Shown piece by piece: positions 29,651 through 38,308 of a DNA stretch of 64,000 nt. The notes below the pieces were generated by a model. The model searched no databases. It had not been told where the DNA came from and saw only the letters and a list, made by a program, of their open reading frames with translations. Source of the DNA: Bifidobacterium pluvialisilvae. Its GTDB lineage: Bacteria > Actinomycetota > Actinomycetes > Actinomycetales > Bifidobacteriaceae. Numbering within the stretch: the stretch's first letter is position 1; each line of letters begins with the position of its first letter. The position numbers were made by a program, and so were the translations under genes. The stretch is taken from the NCBI RefSeq assembly GCF_019331695.1, contig NZ_JAHBBI010000006.1:124001-188000 (forward strand). Direction: 5' to 3'.

Positions 29651-29722
29651 GTTGCCCGATTATTTCGATTCCGTCTCGAAGATGACGGGCAGGTTACAGA
29701 GTGTGACGCAGACTCCATATAT

Positions 29723-29766
29723 ACGCAACGTCCCGTCCGGAATGTTGAGTCCGGACGGGACGTTGC
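29723..29766. terminator. Strong hairpin after the TcyP-like gene
   Basis: A perfect 18-bp stem (CGCAACGTCCCGTCCGGA and its complement) with an 8-nt loop lies 35 bp beyond the stop of the symporter gene (minus strand). It probably ends that transcript and insulates the urtA promoter. Confidence 0.8.
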
Positions 29767-29800
29767 GATTGCTATTGGTTTCGGCCGCTACGTCGATGAT

Positions 29801-31339
29801 TTATTCGGCGTTTTTGGACGAACCCGCCTTGGACGGCAGACGCACGCCGCACAGGTCCTCGCCCTGGCCGGCGAGCACCGCGCCCGGCGTGAGCTCAAGC
29901 GGGTTCGACGACGTGGCGGCGAACACGGACGCGGCGGACGTGGATGCGGCGGATGCGTTCGCGGATTCGGATTCGAGTGCGGCGGCGCCACGGGCGGCCT
30001 CGATCGCATCCTCCTCGGTCTCCACGAACTCCTTGCGCTGGTAGTAGAGGTCCTCGTCCAGCTGGTTCTCGCTCGCCGCCACGGCCACGGCCGTGTTGGC
30101 GGCGCCGGCCACGTTGAGCGCGGTGCGGCCCATGTCCACGATTTGCGAGATCGGCTGCGTGATGGCGATGAACGGCACCGGCAGGCCGGCCGCGGCGAAC
30201 AGCGAGGTGGCGGTGATGGTGGCGGTACCGGGCACGCCCACCGTGCCGATGGATACGAGCAGCGCCAGCACCACGAGGAAGCCGTACTGCGCGGGCGAGT
30301 AATCCAGGCCCTGCGCGTTCACGGCGAACACGGCGAGCAGCACGGGCCACACACCGGCGCAGCCGGGCATGCCGAGGTTGGCGCCGATGCCGGCCACGAA
30401 CGACGCGATGTCGCCGGGCACGCCCGCACTGCGCAGCTGACGCACGGTCACCGGAATCGTGCCGATGCTGCTTTCGGAGGTGAACGCCACCACGCCGGCG
30501 GTCCAGAACGTCTTGAAGAAGTACACCGGGTTGAGGCGGGTCACGCCGGCCAGCACGAGCGGCTGCACCACGAACAGCTGCAGCGCCATGGCGATGTACG
30601 CCACCAGCAGCACCACGAGCAACGGCAGCAGGGCCGCCACGTCGCTGCCGCTCACGGCCGCGGCGATGAGCGAGAGCACGGCGTAGGGCGTGAAGCCGAC
30701 CACGATCTGCGTGGCGCGTGAAAGCACCACGTTGCCAGCGTCGATGAACGCCTTGAACGGCGCGATGGCCGCGCGGGCCTTGTCGGTGGCGCCGGCGGCG
30801 TTATAGGCCACGGCCACCAGGATGGCGAAGATCACCACGGGAACCACCTGGTTCTCGGACCAGTTCGCGGCCAGGTTCGTGGGGAACAGGTTCACGATGG
30901 TGTCGAGCACGGCCGGCACCTCGCGCTGCTGGTAATCGGTGGGCAGCGTGTACTGGAACCCCTTGCCGATGCCGAACGCAAGCGACAGGGCGAGCGTGAT
31001 CGCCGCCGCCGTGAACGTGTTGAGCAGCAGCAGGAACACGGCCTTGATGCCGATGTTCTTCAGTCGGATGGATTCCCCGAGGTTGGTGATGCTGGCGATG
31101 ATGCTGAACAGCAGCAGCGGCACCACGATGGCGGAGATCACGTTGGACCACACGGTGCCGAACGCGGCCACGTAGTCGGTGTGCCCCTTGAACAGCACGC
31201 CCATGCCGATGCCCAGCGCGGTGGCGAGCAGCACACGCGCGGTGAATCCGGCCTTCTTCTTCACGCTCAGCAGTCCAAGTCCCGCGAACAGGACGACGGT
31301 GACGCCGAGCGCCACCCAGTTGAGTGCGATGTCTGACAT
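29801..31339 (-). CDS. L-cystine/dicarboxylate:cation symporter (TcyP-like)
   Basis: 512 residues from ATG at 31339 (MSDIALNW); a TTG at 31399 would add 20 residues without membrane character. DAACS fold: IVVPLLLFSIIASITNLG, VVPVVIFAILVAVAYN, GFTPYAVLSLIAAAVSGSD, PGCAGVWPVLLAVFA and QIVDMGRTALNVAGA with LDEDLY near the end; these fit the TcyP/YhcL cystine branch better than glutamate transporters. The C-terminal 60 residues are an Ala/Ser-rich tail. It lies next to the sulfur region, so cystine uptake is plausible; dicarboxylate transport is not excluded. Confidence 0.8.
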   Translation of the reverse strand: MSDIALNWVALGVTVVLFAGLGLLSVKKKAGFTARVLLATALGIGMGVLFKGHTDYVAAFGTVWSNVISAIVVPLLLFSIIASITNLGESIRLKNIGIKAVFLLLLNTFTAAAITLALSLAFGIGKGFQYTLPTDYQQREVPAVLDTIVNLFPTNLAANWSENQVVPVVIFAILVAVAYNAAGATDKARAAIAPFKAFIDAGNVVLSRATQIVVGFTPYAVLSLIAAAVSGSDVAALLPLLVVLLVAYIAMALQLFVVQPLVLAGVTRLNPVYFFKTFWTAGVVAFTSESSIGTIPVTVRQLRSAGVPGDIASFVAGIGANLGMPGCAGVWPVLLAVFAVNAQGLDYSPAQYGFLVVLALLVSIGTVGVPGTATITATSLFAAAGLPVPFIAITQPISQIVDMGRTALNVAGAANTAVAVAASENQLDEDLYYQRKEFVETEEDAIEAARGAAALESESANASAASTSAASVFAATSSNPLELTPGAVLAGQGEDLCGVRLPSKAGSSKNAE

Positions 31340-31581
31340 TGCCTCGATATTCCCCTCGTATATATTCTGCGAAAAATTACAATTCAGCGATTCGGACAAA
31401 ATACCATACCGTCTTCCGATATCGCCGCCGGCTATAAACCGTCCATCTTGCGAGGTACTGTTAGAACGTTCAAATCGACATGACGAATATGCGTTCCACT
31501 ATCGCGACCAACACTTGCGACACCGACGTCAGTATTGGATTGCGCGACGAACACACGAATCGATGATGAAAGGGGACGTCA

Positions 31582-33405
31582 ATGACGGCGAACAACGAGC
31601 ATGACGACTGGTGGAAGCAGGCGGTGGTCTATCAGGTCTACCCCCGCAGCTTCAAGGACATGAACGGCGACGGCCTCGGCGACATCGCCGGTGTGACCGA
31701 CCGCATGGACTATCTCAGGGAGCTCGGCGTCGACGCCATCTGGCTGTCGCCGTTCTACCCGTCCGAACTGCATGACGGCGGCTACGACGTCATCGACTAT
31801 CGCAACGTCGACCCGCGCCTCGGCACGATGGACGATTTCGACGCGATGGTCGCCGCCGCGCATACGGCCGGCATCAAGGTCGTCGTCGACATCGTGCCGA
31901 ACCATACGGCCGACAAGCACGTATGGTTCCAGGAGGCGCTGGCCGCAGGACGCGGCTCGGCCGCCCGCGAGCGCTATATCTTCCGCGAGGGCCGCGGCGA
32001 GCACGGCGAGATCCCGCCGAACGACTGGGAGTCGATCTTCGGCGGACCGGCGTGGGAGCGCGTGGATGACGGCCAGTGGTATCTGCATCTGTTCGCCAAG
32101 CAGCAGCCGGACCTCAACTGGAAGAACCCGGAGGTGCACGAGGAGTTCCTCAAGACGCTGCGCTTCTGGTCGGACCATGGCACGGACGGCTTCCGCGTGG
32201 ACGTGGCGCATGGCATGGCGAAGGACCTGGAGTCGAAGCCGCTGGAGGAGCTTGGCCATTGGTCCACGCTGGACCAGTTCAATCCGAACGGCGACAATCC
32301 GCTGTTCGACCGCGCCGAGGTGCACGACATCTATCGCGAGTGGCGCAAGGTGTTCAACGAGTACGATCCGCCGCGCTTTGCGGTCGCCGAGGCGTGGATC
32401 GCGCCGGAGCATCAGGCGCTGTACGCCTCGCCGGACGAATTGGGCCAGGTGTTCAATTTCGAGTTCGCGAAGGCGGATTGGGATTGCGCTGCGATGCGCG
32501 CGGCCATCGAGGAGGGCCTGGCTTCGGCGGACCGTTCCGGATCTACGACCACGTGGGTGATGAACAATCATGATGTGCCACGTTCGGCGAGCCGCTACGC
32601 ACTGCCGCAGGTGAAGACGCACGTGTATCACCAGATGGCGCAGGCGTGGCTGCTGCGCAACGGCGACCTGTTCGACGAGGACCGCGAGCTGGGCACGCGT
32701 CGTGCGCGCGCGGCGGCGCTGATGGAGCTTGGCCTGCCGGGTGCGGCCTATATCTATCAGGGCGAGGAGCTGGGCCTGTTCGAGGTGGCGAATATTCCGT
32801 GGGACCGTCTGGAGGACCCGTATTCGCGCACGAGCCGCCATCAGTTCGCGGTGAAGGGACGCGACGGCTGCCGTGTGCCGCTGCCGTGGACGGCGTCGGA
32901 CGAGCCGTCGCTGGCCGCGTGGAGCGACGAGAAGATCGGCAGCAGTGACGACAGCAACGCGGACGGCCGCAACGCGAGCCTGTGGAAGTTCGGCGACGGC
33001 CGGACCGGTACGTTCGGGTTCTCGCCGGCCGGCTCGAAGGCGGAGCCGCATCTGCCGCAGCCGCTGTGGTTCAAGGATTTCGCGGCCGACACGGAGGACG
33101 CCGACGCCGATTCCATGCTGAACCTGTATCGTGCGGCATTGGCGCTGCGCCAGGAGCTGCTCACCCCGACCGGCGACATCGGCCTCGCATGGCTGGATGA
33201 CGAGGTGGGCGCCGGTGCGGATGCGGCCGCGCGCACGGCGATCGCCTATTCGCGCCCGACCACGGACGGCCGCCGGTTCGCCAGCATCACCAACTTCGCC
33301 GCCGAACCGCTCGCGCTGCCGGCAGGCGAGGTGAAGCTCGCGTCCGCCCCGCTGGTGGATGGCCGTCTGCCGCAGGACGCCACCGCCTGGCTCCTGCTGG
33401 AGTAG
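31582..33405 (+). CDS. GH13 alpha-glucosidase / oligo-1,6-glucosidase
   Basis: 607 residues, cytoplasmic. GH13 regions: DIVPNHTA, GFRVDVAHGM (nucleophile Asp207), FAVAEAW (acid Glu) and NNHDVPR, with QPDLNWKNPEV typical of alpha-glucosidases. AWVVYQVYPRSF-type start (QAVVYQVYPRSFKD) and GDLGDIAG-like loop place it in the oligo-1,6-glucosidase/alpha-glucosidase group (AglA/AglB of bifidobacteria). It releases glucose from maltose-, isomaltose- or sucrose-type oligosaccharides. GAAAGGGG precedes the ATG. Confidence 0.93.
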   Translation: MTANNEHDDWWKQAVVYQVYPRSFKDMNGDGLGDIAGVTDRMDYLRELGVDAIWLSPFYPSELHDGGYDVIDYRNVDPRLGTMDDFDAMVAAAHTAGIKVVVDIVPNHTADKHVWFQEALAAGRGSAARERYIFREGRGEHGEIPPNDWESIFGGPAWERVDDGQWYLHLFAKQQPDLNWKNPEVHEEFLKTLRFWSDHGTDGFRVDVAHGMAKDLESKPLEELGHWSTLDQFNPNGDNPLFDRAEVHDIYREWRKVFNEYDPPRFAVAEAWIAPEHQALYASPDELGQVFNFEFAKADWDCAAMRAAIEEGLASADRSGSTTTWVMNNHDVPRSASRYALPQVKTHVYHQMAQAWLLRNGDLFDEDRELGTRRARAAALMELGLPGAAYIYQGEELGLFEVANIPWDRLEDPYSRTSRHQFAVKGRDGCRVPLPWTASDEPSLAAWSDEKIGSSDDSNADGRNASLWKFGDGRTGTFGFSPAGSKAEPHLPQPLWFKDFAADTEDADADSMLNLYRAALALRQELLTPTGDIGLAWLDDEVGAGADAAARTAIAYSRPTTDGRRFASITNFAAEPLALPAGEVKLASAPLVDGRLPQDATAWLLLE

Positions 33406-33406
33406 G

Positions 33407-33424
33407 CATAACTTTTCCCTATAG
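33407..33424 (+). promoter_or_regulatory. CATAA-N7-CTATAG box at hemC promoter
   Basis: CATAA-CTTTTCC-CTATAG begins 2 bp after the alpha-glucosidase stop and 81 bp before hemC. The same box with the same 7-nt spacer recurs upstream of hemB, the MFS gene, the glycyl radical gene and (inverted) the aminotransferase gene. The ATA-N9-TAT dyad and T-N11-A pattern resemble LysR-type sites. TTATAG at 33456-33461 could be the -10 of hemC. Confidence 0.6.
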
Positions 33425-33487
33425 CCGCACGGCTCCTCGTCCATCGCCCAAATGTTATAGTGGGGCTCGCTTGGACGAGGAGCTTGC

Positions 33488-34399
33488 ATGACACACGTAT
33501 TTCGGGTCGGTACCCGCAAAAGCCGGTTGGCGCTGCGCCAGACCGAGCTCATCATCGACGCCCTGCGCGAGCGTCATCCCGAATGCGAGTTCATCGTCAG
33601 GCCGATCGTCACCCAGGGCGACCGCGACCTGAATTCCAGTCTGCAGAAGATCGGCGGCAAGGGCGTGTTCGTCAAGGAGATCGAACGCGAACTGCTTGAC
33701 GGCACCATCGATTTCGCCGCCCACAGCCTCAAGGACGTGCAGCCCGTGCTGCCGGAATCGTTGACGCTCGGCTGTTTTCCCAAGCGTGACTCCCCGTTCG
33801 ACTGTCTGATTTCCGCACGGCCGTTCTCCGGCATCGATGATTTGCCGCAGGGCGCCCGCATCGGCACGAACAGCCTGCGACGTCAGGCGCAGATTCTGCG
33901 GCTGCGGCCCGATATCGTCATCGTGCCGATTCGCGGCAATGTGGAGACCCGTCTGCACAAAATCGAAACCGAGCATCTTGACGGCGTTATTCTCGCCGAA
34001 GCCGGATTGAACCGTCTGCGCCCGGATCTGAGCGGATATCACCGTCTGTCGCTGCGCGATGTGATTCTGCCGGCGGCAGGCCAGGGCGCGATGACCGTGG
34101 AATGCCGAGCCGACGACGCCGATACACTGACGATGCTCGCCTCCGTCGACGATGATGCCACCCGCGCCGCCGTACATGCCGAACGCGAGTTCATGACCGC
34201 GCTCGGCGGAAGCTGCACGTTCCCCATCGGCGCATACGCACGTTACGAAAGCAATCAACTCACATTTGACGGCCTGGTGGCGTCCGCCGACGGCCGCCAT
34301 TGCTTCACCCGCCATCTCACGGGAACGGCGGCCGACCATCTCGGCAAGCAGGCCGCCGAATCACTGATCTCCGCCGGCGCCCTCACCTATTTACAGTAG
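33488..34399 (+). CDS. hemC: Hydroxymethylbilane synthase HemC
   Basis: 303 residues. RVGTRKSRLALRQTE at the start, KGVFVKEIERELLDGTIDFAAHSLKD, and the cofactor site LGGSCTFPIGA with Cys243 that holds the dipyrromethane. It joins four porphobilinogen units into hydroxymethylbilane. GAGGAG lies 7 nt upstream. Its neighbours are other genes of the uroporphyrinogen III to siroheme route. Confidence 0.97.
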   Translation: MTHVFRVGTRKSRLALRQTELIIDALRERHPECEFIVRPIVTQGDRDLNSSLQKIGGKGVFVKEIERELLDGTIDFAAHSLKDVQPVLPESLTLGCFPKRDSPFDCLISARPFSGIDDLPQGARIGTNSLRRQAQILRLRPDIVIVPIRGNVETRLHKIETEHLDGVILAEAGLNRLRPDLSGYHRLSLRDVILPAAGQGAMTVECRADDADTLTMLASVDDDATRAAVHAEREFMTALGGSCTFPIGAYARYESNQLTFDGLVASADGRHCFTRHLTGTAADHLGKQAAESLISAGALTYLQ

Positions 34400-34426
34400 C
34401 CATTTCACCCCGAACCATTCAGCCCC

Positions 34427-34476
34427 GGCTCCCCTCAAGATTGAGGGGAGCCGTCGGCAAAGCCGACTGAGGGGAG
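34427..34476 (+). repeat. Intergenic hairpin repeat (family A)
   Basis: GGCTCCCCTC-loop-GAGGGGAGCC followed by GTCGGCAAAGCCGAC and TGAGGGGA. Two adjacent hairpins with this layout recur at many gaps in the window. Here it sits between the convergent hemC and precorrin-2 dehydrogenase genes and may act as terminator. Confidence 0.8.
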
Positions 34477-34494
34477 TTGACACAGACTGCAAAA

Positions 34495-34995
34495 TCACAT
34501 CATTCCCCCGACCCATTCACACAACTCCTGCTTGAGGCGTCGCGCGCGGGCGGGGTCACGTCCTTTGGTGGAGACGGTGAGCAGGCAGTCGTCGGTTTCG
34601 ATTTTCGCAACGTTATAGAAATCCGACTGCGCGGGGTCGCCGACGTTGTTGGTCAACGGAACGCCGGCGGCCTGGGCGTCACGCACGACCTGTGCGTTCA
34701 CGTTGGCGTCGTCGGTGCACGCCAGCACGACGAACGGCACGTCGGCCGCCATCCCATCGCCGGCCGCGAGGATATCCCCAGACTTGTAGGACTTTTCCCG
34801 CCAATCCACACGCGACCGGTCGATGCGCGGATCCAATGCGGGACTGATGACGACCACCTTCGCGCCGCAATGCAGCAGCGTACCGACCTTGCGTGCGGCC
34901 ACGGCACCGCCGCCGACCACGAAGGCAAGCCGGCCGCGCATGTCGATGTTCACGGGGTAGGGATGCTCGGGAAGCCCCGATGCCACGCCGCTCAC
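34495..34995 (-). CDS. Precorrin-2 dehydrogenase (Met8/SirC-like), short form
   Basis: 166 residues. Rossmann motif VVGGGAVAARKV near residue 27; YPVNIDMRGR and TNNVGDPAQSDFYNVAKIE are conserved in the CysG N-terminal domain/Met8 family, as is STKGRDPARARRLK. It oxidises precorrin-2 to sirohydrochlorin with NAD+. It lacks the C-terminal helical extension of Met8, as in short bacterial SirC/YlnF proteins, so iron insertion probably relies on the SirB-like protein at 61273. The start overlaps the SUMT stop (ATGA). Confidence 0.93.
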   Translation of the reverse strand: MSGVASGLPEHPYPVNIDMRGRLAFVVGGGAVAARKVGTLLHCGAKVVVISPALDPRIDRSRVDWREKSYKSGDILAAGDGMAADVPFVVLACTDDANVNAQVVRDAQAAGVPLTNNVGDPAQSDFYNVAKIETDDCLLTVSTKGRDPARARRLKQELCEWVGGMM

Positions 34996-35780
34996 GACCG
35001 TCCCGACCCGGCCGAGTCCGATGACGAGGCCGCGTCGCCGCCGGCGGCCCCATCCTCCAGCAGCGAGGCCACGCCGCCGACCACGATCAACGCCGGAGCA
35101 CCCAATCCCGCCTTCTCAACGGTCGCCTCAATACCCTGCAAATCGGATTTCACGGCGCGCTGGTTCTCGCGAGTGGCCCACTGGATCACGGCGATCGGCG
35201 TATCGGCAGGCTTGCCGTTGGCCAGCAGCTCGCCGACGATGCGCCCCAGCGACTCCATGCCCATGAGGAACACGAGCGTGCCCTCCATATGCGCGATGTT
35301 GTTCCAGTCGAGCTCATGCCCCGCGCGCTTGCGATGGCCGGCGATCACATGGAAGCTCGACGCATAGTCGCGATGCGTCACCGGAATGCCCACCGACGCC
35401 GGTCCGGCGATGGCGCTGGTGATGCCCGGCACCACCTCCACCTGCACGCCGAGGCCGCGCAGATACTGCTGTTCCTCGCCGCCGCGGCCGAACACGAACG
35501 GGTCGCCGGACTTCAACCGGACCACACGCTTGCCGTCGAGCGCGAGCCGCGCCAGCAGGTCGTTGATTTCCCGCTGCTTGACGGGATGATGATGCGCGGA
35601 CTTGCCCACGTCGATGCGTTCGGCGTCCTCACGCGCGAATTCCAGCAGCTCCGGATTCACCAGCCGGTCGTACACGACGGCATCGGCCTCCTCCAGCCGA
35701 CGCTTGCCGTGCAGCGTCAACAGCTCCGGATCGCCCGGTCCGGCTCCCACCAACGACACGAGACCCTGCCGCTCACTCAT
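34992..35780 (-). CDS. cobA: Uroporphyrinogen-III C-methyltransferase (SUMT)
   Basis: 262 residues. Signature motifs LVGAGPGDPELLT, DAVVYDRLVNPELL, VRLKSGDPFVFGRGGEE, VPGITSAIAGPASVGIPVTHR and TLVFLMGM are intact. It uses two S-adenosylmethionine molecules to convert uroporphyrinogen III to precorrin-2, the entry step of siroheme synthesis. It diverges from hemB and overlaps the precorrin-2 dehydrogenase gene by 4 nt. The last 20 residues are a Ser/Gly/Ala tail. Confidence 0.97.
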   Translation of the reverse strand: MSERQGLVSLVGAGPGDPELLTLHGKRRLEEADAVVYDRLVNPELLEFAREDAERIDVGKSAHHHPVKQREINDLLARLALDGKRVVRLKSGDPFVFGRGGEEQQYLRGLGVQVEVVPGITSAIAGPASVGIPVTHRDYASSFHVIAGHRKRAGHELDWNNIAHMEGTLVFLMGMESLGRIVGELLANGKPADTPIAVIQWATRENQRAVKSDLQGIEATVEKAGLGAPALIVVGGVASLLEDGAAGGDAASSSDSAGSGRS

Positions 35781-35902
35781 GACATCTCCTTCCGCACCAT
35801 GACTCGACGTATCTCAACCATCTATTGTCAACCATGCCGGGCATGGCCTCCGCACACGCGCAACGCACCGCAACACCGCAAATCCGGCGATGTATCGCCC
35901 GT

Positions 35903-35920
35903 CATAACTAACCGATATAG
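35903..35920 (+). promoter_or_regulatory. CATAA-N7-ATATAG box between SUMT and hemB
   Basis: CATAA-CTAACCG-ATATAG, 78 bp upstream of hemB and about 120 bp from the divergent SUMT start. It is one of five boxes of the same type near sulfur and siroheme genes, so it may control both directions. Confidence 0.6.
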
Positions 35921-35997
35921 GCTATACCCTTCCCGGCCCGGCGAACACGCCATCCACCGCATATTCTTGAAAGTCGGAAACATCAGGGGGATTCATC

Positions 35998-36981
35998 ATG
36001 TCATTGGTTTTCGACCGTCATCGTCGCCTGCGCACCAGCGCGGCGATGCGCGGTCTGGTACGCGAAACGACCGTCACCAAGAACGACCTCATCATGCCGG
36101 TGTTCGTCGACGCGACGATCGACGGCGTCGCGCCGATTCCCTCGATGCCCGGCATCAACCGCTACGGGCTCGATGCGCTGCCCGACGAGATCAGGGCCAT
36201 CGAGGATCTGGGCATCACGTCGGTCATCGTGTTCGGCATCCCCGACCATAAGGACGACGTCGGGTCCGACGCTTGGAGCGACGACGGCATCGTGCAATGC
36301 GGCATCCGCGTCATCAAGGCCGTCTGCCCCGGTCTGGTGGTGATCGCCGACGACTGCATGTGCGAATACACGTCCACCGGCCATTGCGGCATCGTGCGCG
36401 ACGGCGAGGTCGTCAACGACGAATCATTGGAATACATCGTTCGCATCGCCGTCAGTCAGGCGAAGGCGGGCGCCGATATCATCGCTCCGTCGAACGCCAT
36501 GGACGGTTATGTCGCGGCGATTCGTCAAGGCCTTGATAAGGCCGGATATATCAACGTTCCAATCATGTCGTATTCGGTTAAATATGCATCGAGTTTCTAC
36601 GGACCGTTCCGCGACGCCGCCGATGGGGCGCCGCAGTTCGGCGACCGCAGCGGCTACCAGATGGACCCCGCGAACCGGCTCGAGGCCATGCGCGAGGCGG
36701 CCAGCGACGAGCGCGAGGGCGCCGACTTCCTCATGGTCAAGCCGGCGATGGCGTTCCTCGACATCGTCCGCGACATACGCAACGCCAGCAATCTGCCGCT
36801 GGTCGCGTACAACGTCTCGGGCGAATACGCCATGATCAAGGCGGCCGCGGCGAACGGCTGGATAGACGAGGCACGCATCGTGAGGGAGACGCTGACCGGC
36901 ATCAAACGCGCCGGCGCCGACCTCATCATCACGTACTTCGCCAAGGACGTGGCCGCACGCATCGACCGCGATGAATGGTGA
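35998..36981 (+). CDS. hemB: 5-Aminolevulinate dehydratase (porphobilinogen synthase) HemB
   Basis: 327 residues. Catalytic Lys195 (YSVKYASSFYGPFRDA) and Lys248 (MVKPAMAFLD) are present. The segment DDCMCEYTSTGHCG has three Cys residues, marking the zinc-dependent type. It condenses two 5-aminolevulinate molecules to porphobilinogen. CAGGGGG precedes the ATG. No hemA or hemL is in the window, so the source of aminolevulinate is not visible here. hemD follows 78 bp downstream. Confidence 0.97.
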   Translation: MSLVFDRHRRLRTSAAMRGLVRETTVTKNDLIMPVFVDATIDGVAPIPSMPGINRYGLDALPDEIRAIEDLGITSVIVFGIPDHKDDVGSDAWSDDGIVQCGIRVIKAVCPGLVVIADDCMCEYTSTGHCGIVRDGEVVNDESLEYIVRIAVSQAKAGADIIAPSNAMDGYVAAIRQGLDKAGYINVPIMSYSVKYASSFYGPFRDAADGAPQFGDRSGYQMDPANRLEAMREAASDEREGADFLMVKPAMAFLDIVRDIRNASNLPLVAYNVSGEYAMIKAAAANGWIDEARIVRETLTGIKRAGADLIITYFAKDVAARIDRDEW

Positions 36982-37059
36982 CGTCGACCGGCATCCCGAC
37001 AACGGCATCACGACAACGACATACGGCAATGAGAGAATGCTACCGGCAAGGAGGATGAC

Positions 37060-37788
37060 ATGACCGTGCTGATCACGTATCCGCAGGACCATATCGGCGA
37101 AGCACTGCGTCGGCGGCTCGACGACGCCGCGCGCCCTGCCGGAGGCGTCGTGTACTGCCCGCTGCGCAGGCTGCAGGCCACCGTGCCGAGCGAATCCGAT
37201 CTGCGCGCGATCGCGAGCAGCGATTATCTGATCATCACGAGCAATTTCGCACTCACGCTGTATCTGGAGCGTTACCGGCATCTCAACTGGCTGGCCACGG
37301 TCGTGGTGCTGAGCCGCAAGATGGCGACGCAGGCCGAACGATACGGCCTGCCGCACGTATTGACGCCCGACGAGGAGAACCAGCGGGGACTGGCGCGTCT
37401 GCTGGCGACGCTGCCGCACGCCCGCATGGCGATGCTCGGCGGCGACCTGCGCGTGCCGCACGACCATATCCCCGAGGAAATCCCGCGGATTCGCATCTAC
37501 GAGAATATGTGGAACGATGAATTGGAGCAGTCGGCGATCGAGACGATTGCCGACGGTGCCGGAGCGGCCCATCCCATCGACCGCATTCTGGTGACGAGCC
37601 CGTCGTCGTATCGGCGGCTGCGGGCGATCATCGGAAAAATCCCTCATCGTTTCGCGGAGAATCCCACGTATTATGCGTTGGGCCCGAGTACGGCGGATAT
37701 CATCCGCGAAGACGGCGGAATCGTCATCGTGCCCGAATCGAATGATGTGCTGAGGCGGGCCGTGGAGCTCATTATCGGCAACCGCTAG
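37060..37788 (+). CDS. hemD: Uroporphyrinogen-III synthase HemD
   Basis: 242 residues. Sequence similarity in this family is low, but the two-lobed alpha/beta layout, LRAIASSDYLIITSNFAL in the first lobe and DRILVTSPSSYRRL followed by YYALGPSTADIIRED in the second, together with the position after hemB, fit HemD. It closes hydroxymethylbilane with inversion of ring D. AAGGAGG lies upstream of the ATG. Confidence 0.88.
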   Translation: MTVLITYPQDHIGEALRRRLDDAARPAGGVVYCPLRRLQATVPSESDLRAIASSDYLIITSNFALTLYLERYRHLNWLATVVVLSRKMATQAERYGLPHVLTPDEENQRGLARLLATLPHARMAMLGGDLRVPHDHIPEEIPRIRIYENMWNDELEQSAIETIADGAGAAHPIDRILVTSPSSYRRLRAIIGKIPHRFAENPTYYALGPSTADIIREDGGIVIVPESNDVLRRAVELIIGNR

Positions 37789-37854
37789 GTACACGAATCG
37801 TCGGATACCGGCCGCGAAAACCTTTTTTCGCGTGGCATCCGACGATTCGTGTAC
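37789..37854. terminator. Near-perfect 66-bp palindrome after hemD
   Basis: An 18-bp perfect outer stem (GTACACGAATCGTCGGAT and complement) encloses a second stem (GCCGCGAA / TTCGCGTGGC) around an A/T loop. It starts at the hemD stop codon and separates it from the convergent 111-residue gene, so it may end both transcripts. Confidence 0.8.
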
Positions 37855-37870
37855 AAGGAAGAAACGGAAT

Positions 37871-38206
37871 TTACAGCATTCCCCACGAACGCGCGTATTC
37901 CACGCGCACGGCGAAATCATCGGCGGTGAACCCCGCGTCGTACAGCTGCTGTTCCAGCTGCTCGAACGCGGCGCCGTCGCGTTCCGCGCGCAGCCCCTTC
38001 CACGAGAGCGCCAGCTGCCAGTCGCCGTCCTCGTCGGCAGGGCTCAATTCCCGTAATTTCGCCAATACGCGCTGCGCGATCTTCGCGCGGTCGATACGCT
38101 CCTGCAAGTCGTTCGTCGCGTCGTCGATGCTCAGTCCCGTGCTGCGGAACGGCCTGCCCGTAAATGGGATATCGACGATGACATGCCAGACGACCGGTAG
38201 ATTCAT
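37871..38206 (-). CDS. Conserved-looking hypothetical protein
   Basis: 111 residues, not recognised. It starts with a beta-like stretch (MNLPVVWHVIVDIPFTGRPF), has a charged helical middle (ATNDLQERIDRAKIAQRVLA) and an acidic C-terminal half. No membrane segment, signal peptide or known motif is seen. AGAG lies upstream of the ATG. It is flanked on both sides by long palindromes, so it is probably transcribed alone. Confidence 0.55.
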   Translation of the reverse strand: MNLPVVWHVIVDIPFTGRPFRSTGLSIDDATNDLQERIDRAKIAQRVLAKLRELSPADEDGDWQLALSWKGLRAERDGAAFEQLEQQLYDAGFTADDFAVRVEYARSWGML

Positions 38207-38231
38207 GGGGTTCTCTTTATCAAAGAATCAA

Positions 38232-38301
38232 GGCCTCGCAACCCGGGTTTTCGTCACGATACGAACACTCGTATCGTGACGAAAACCTGGGTTGCGAGGC
38301 C
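38232..38301 (-). terminator. 33-bp hairpin after the YeiH-like gene
   Basis: The 33-nt arms 38232-38264 and 38269-38301 pair along their whole length with a single G-T pair and an ACAC loop. It lies 7 bp beyond the exporter stop. Such length is beyond a normal terminator and suggests either a strong bidirectional barrier or a repeat element. Confidence 0.75.
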
Positions 38302-38308
38302 GGCAAGA

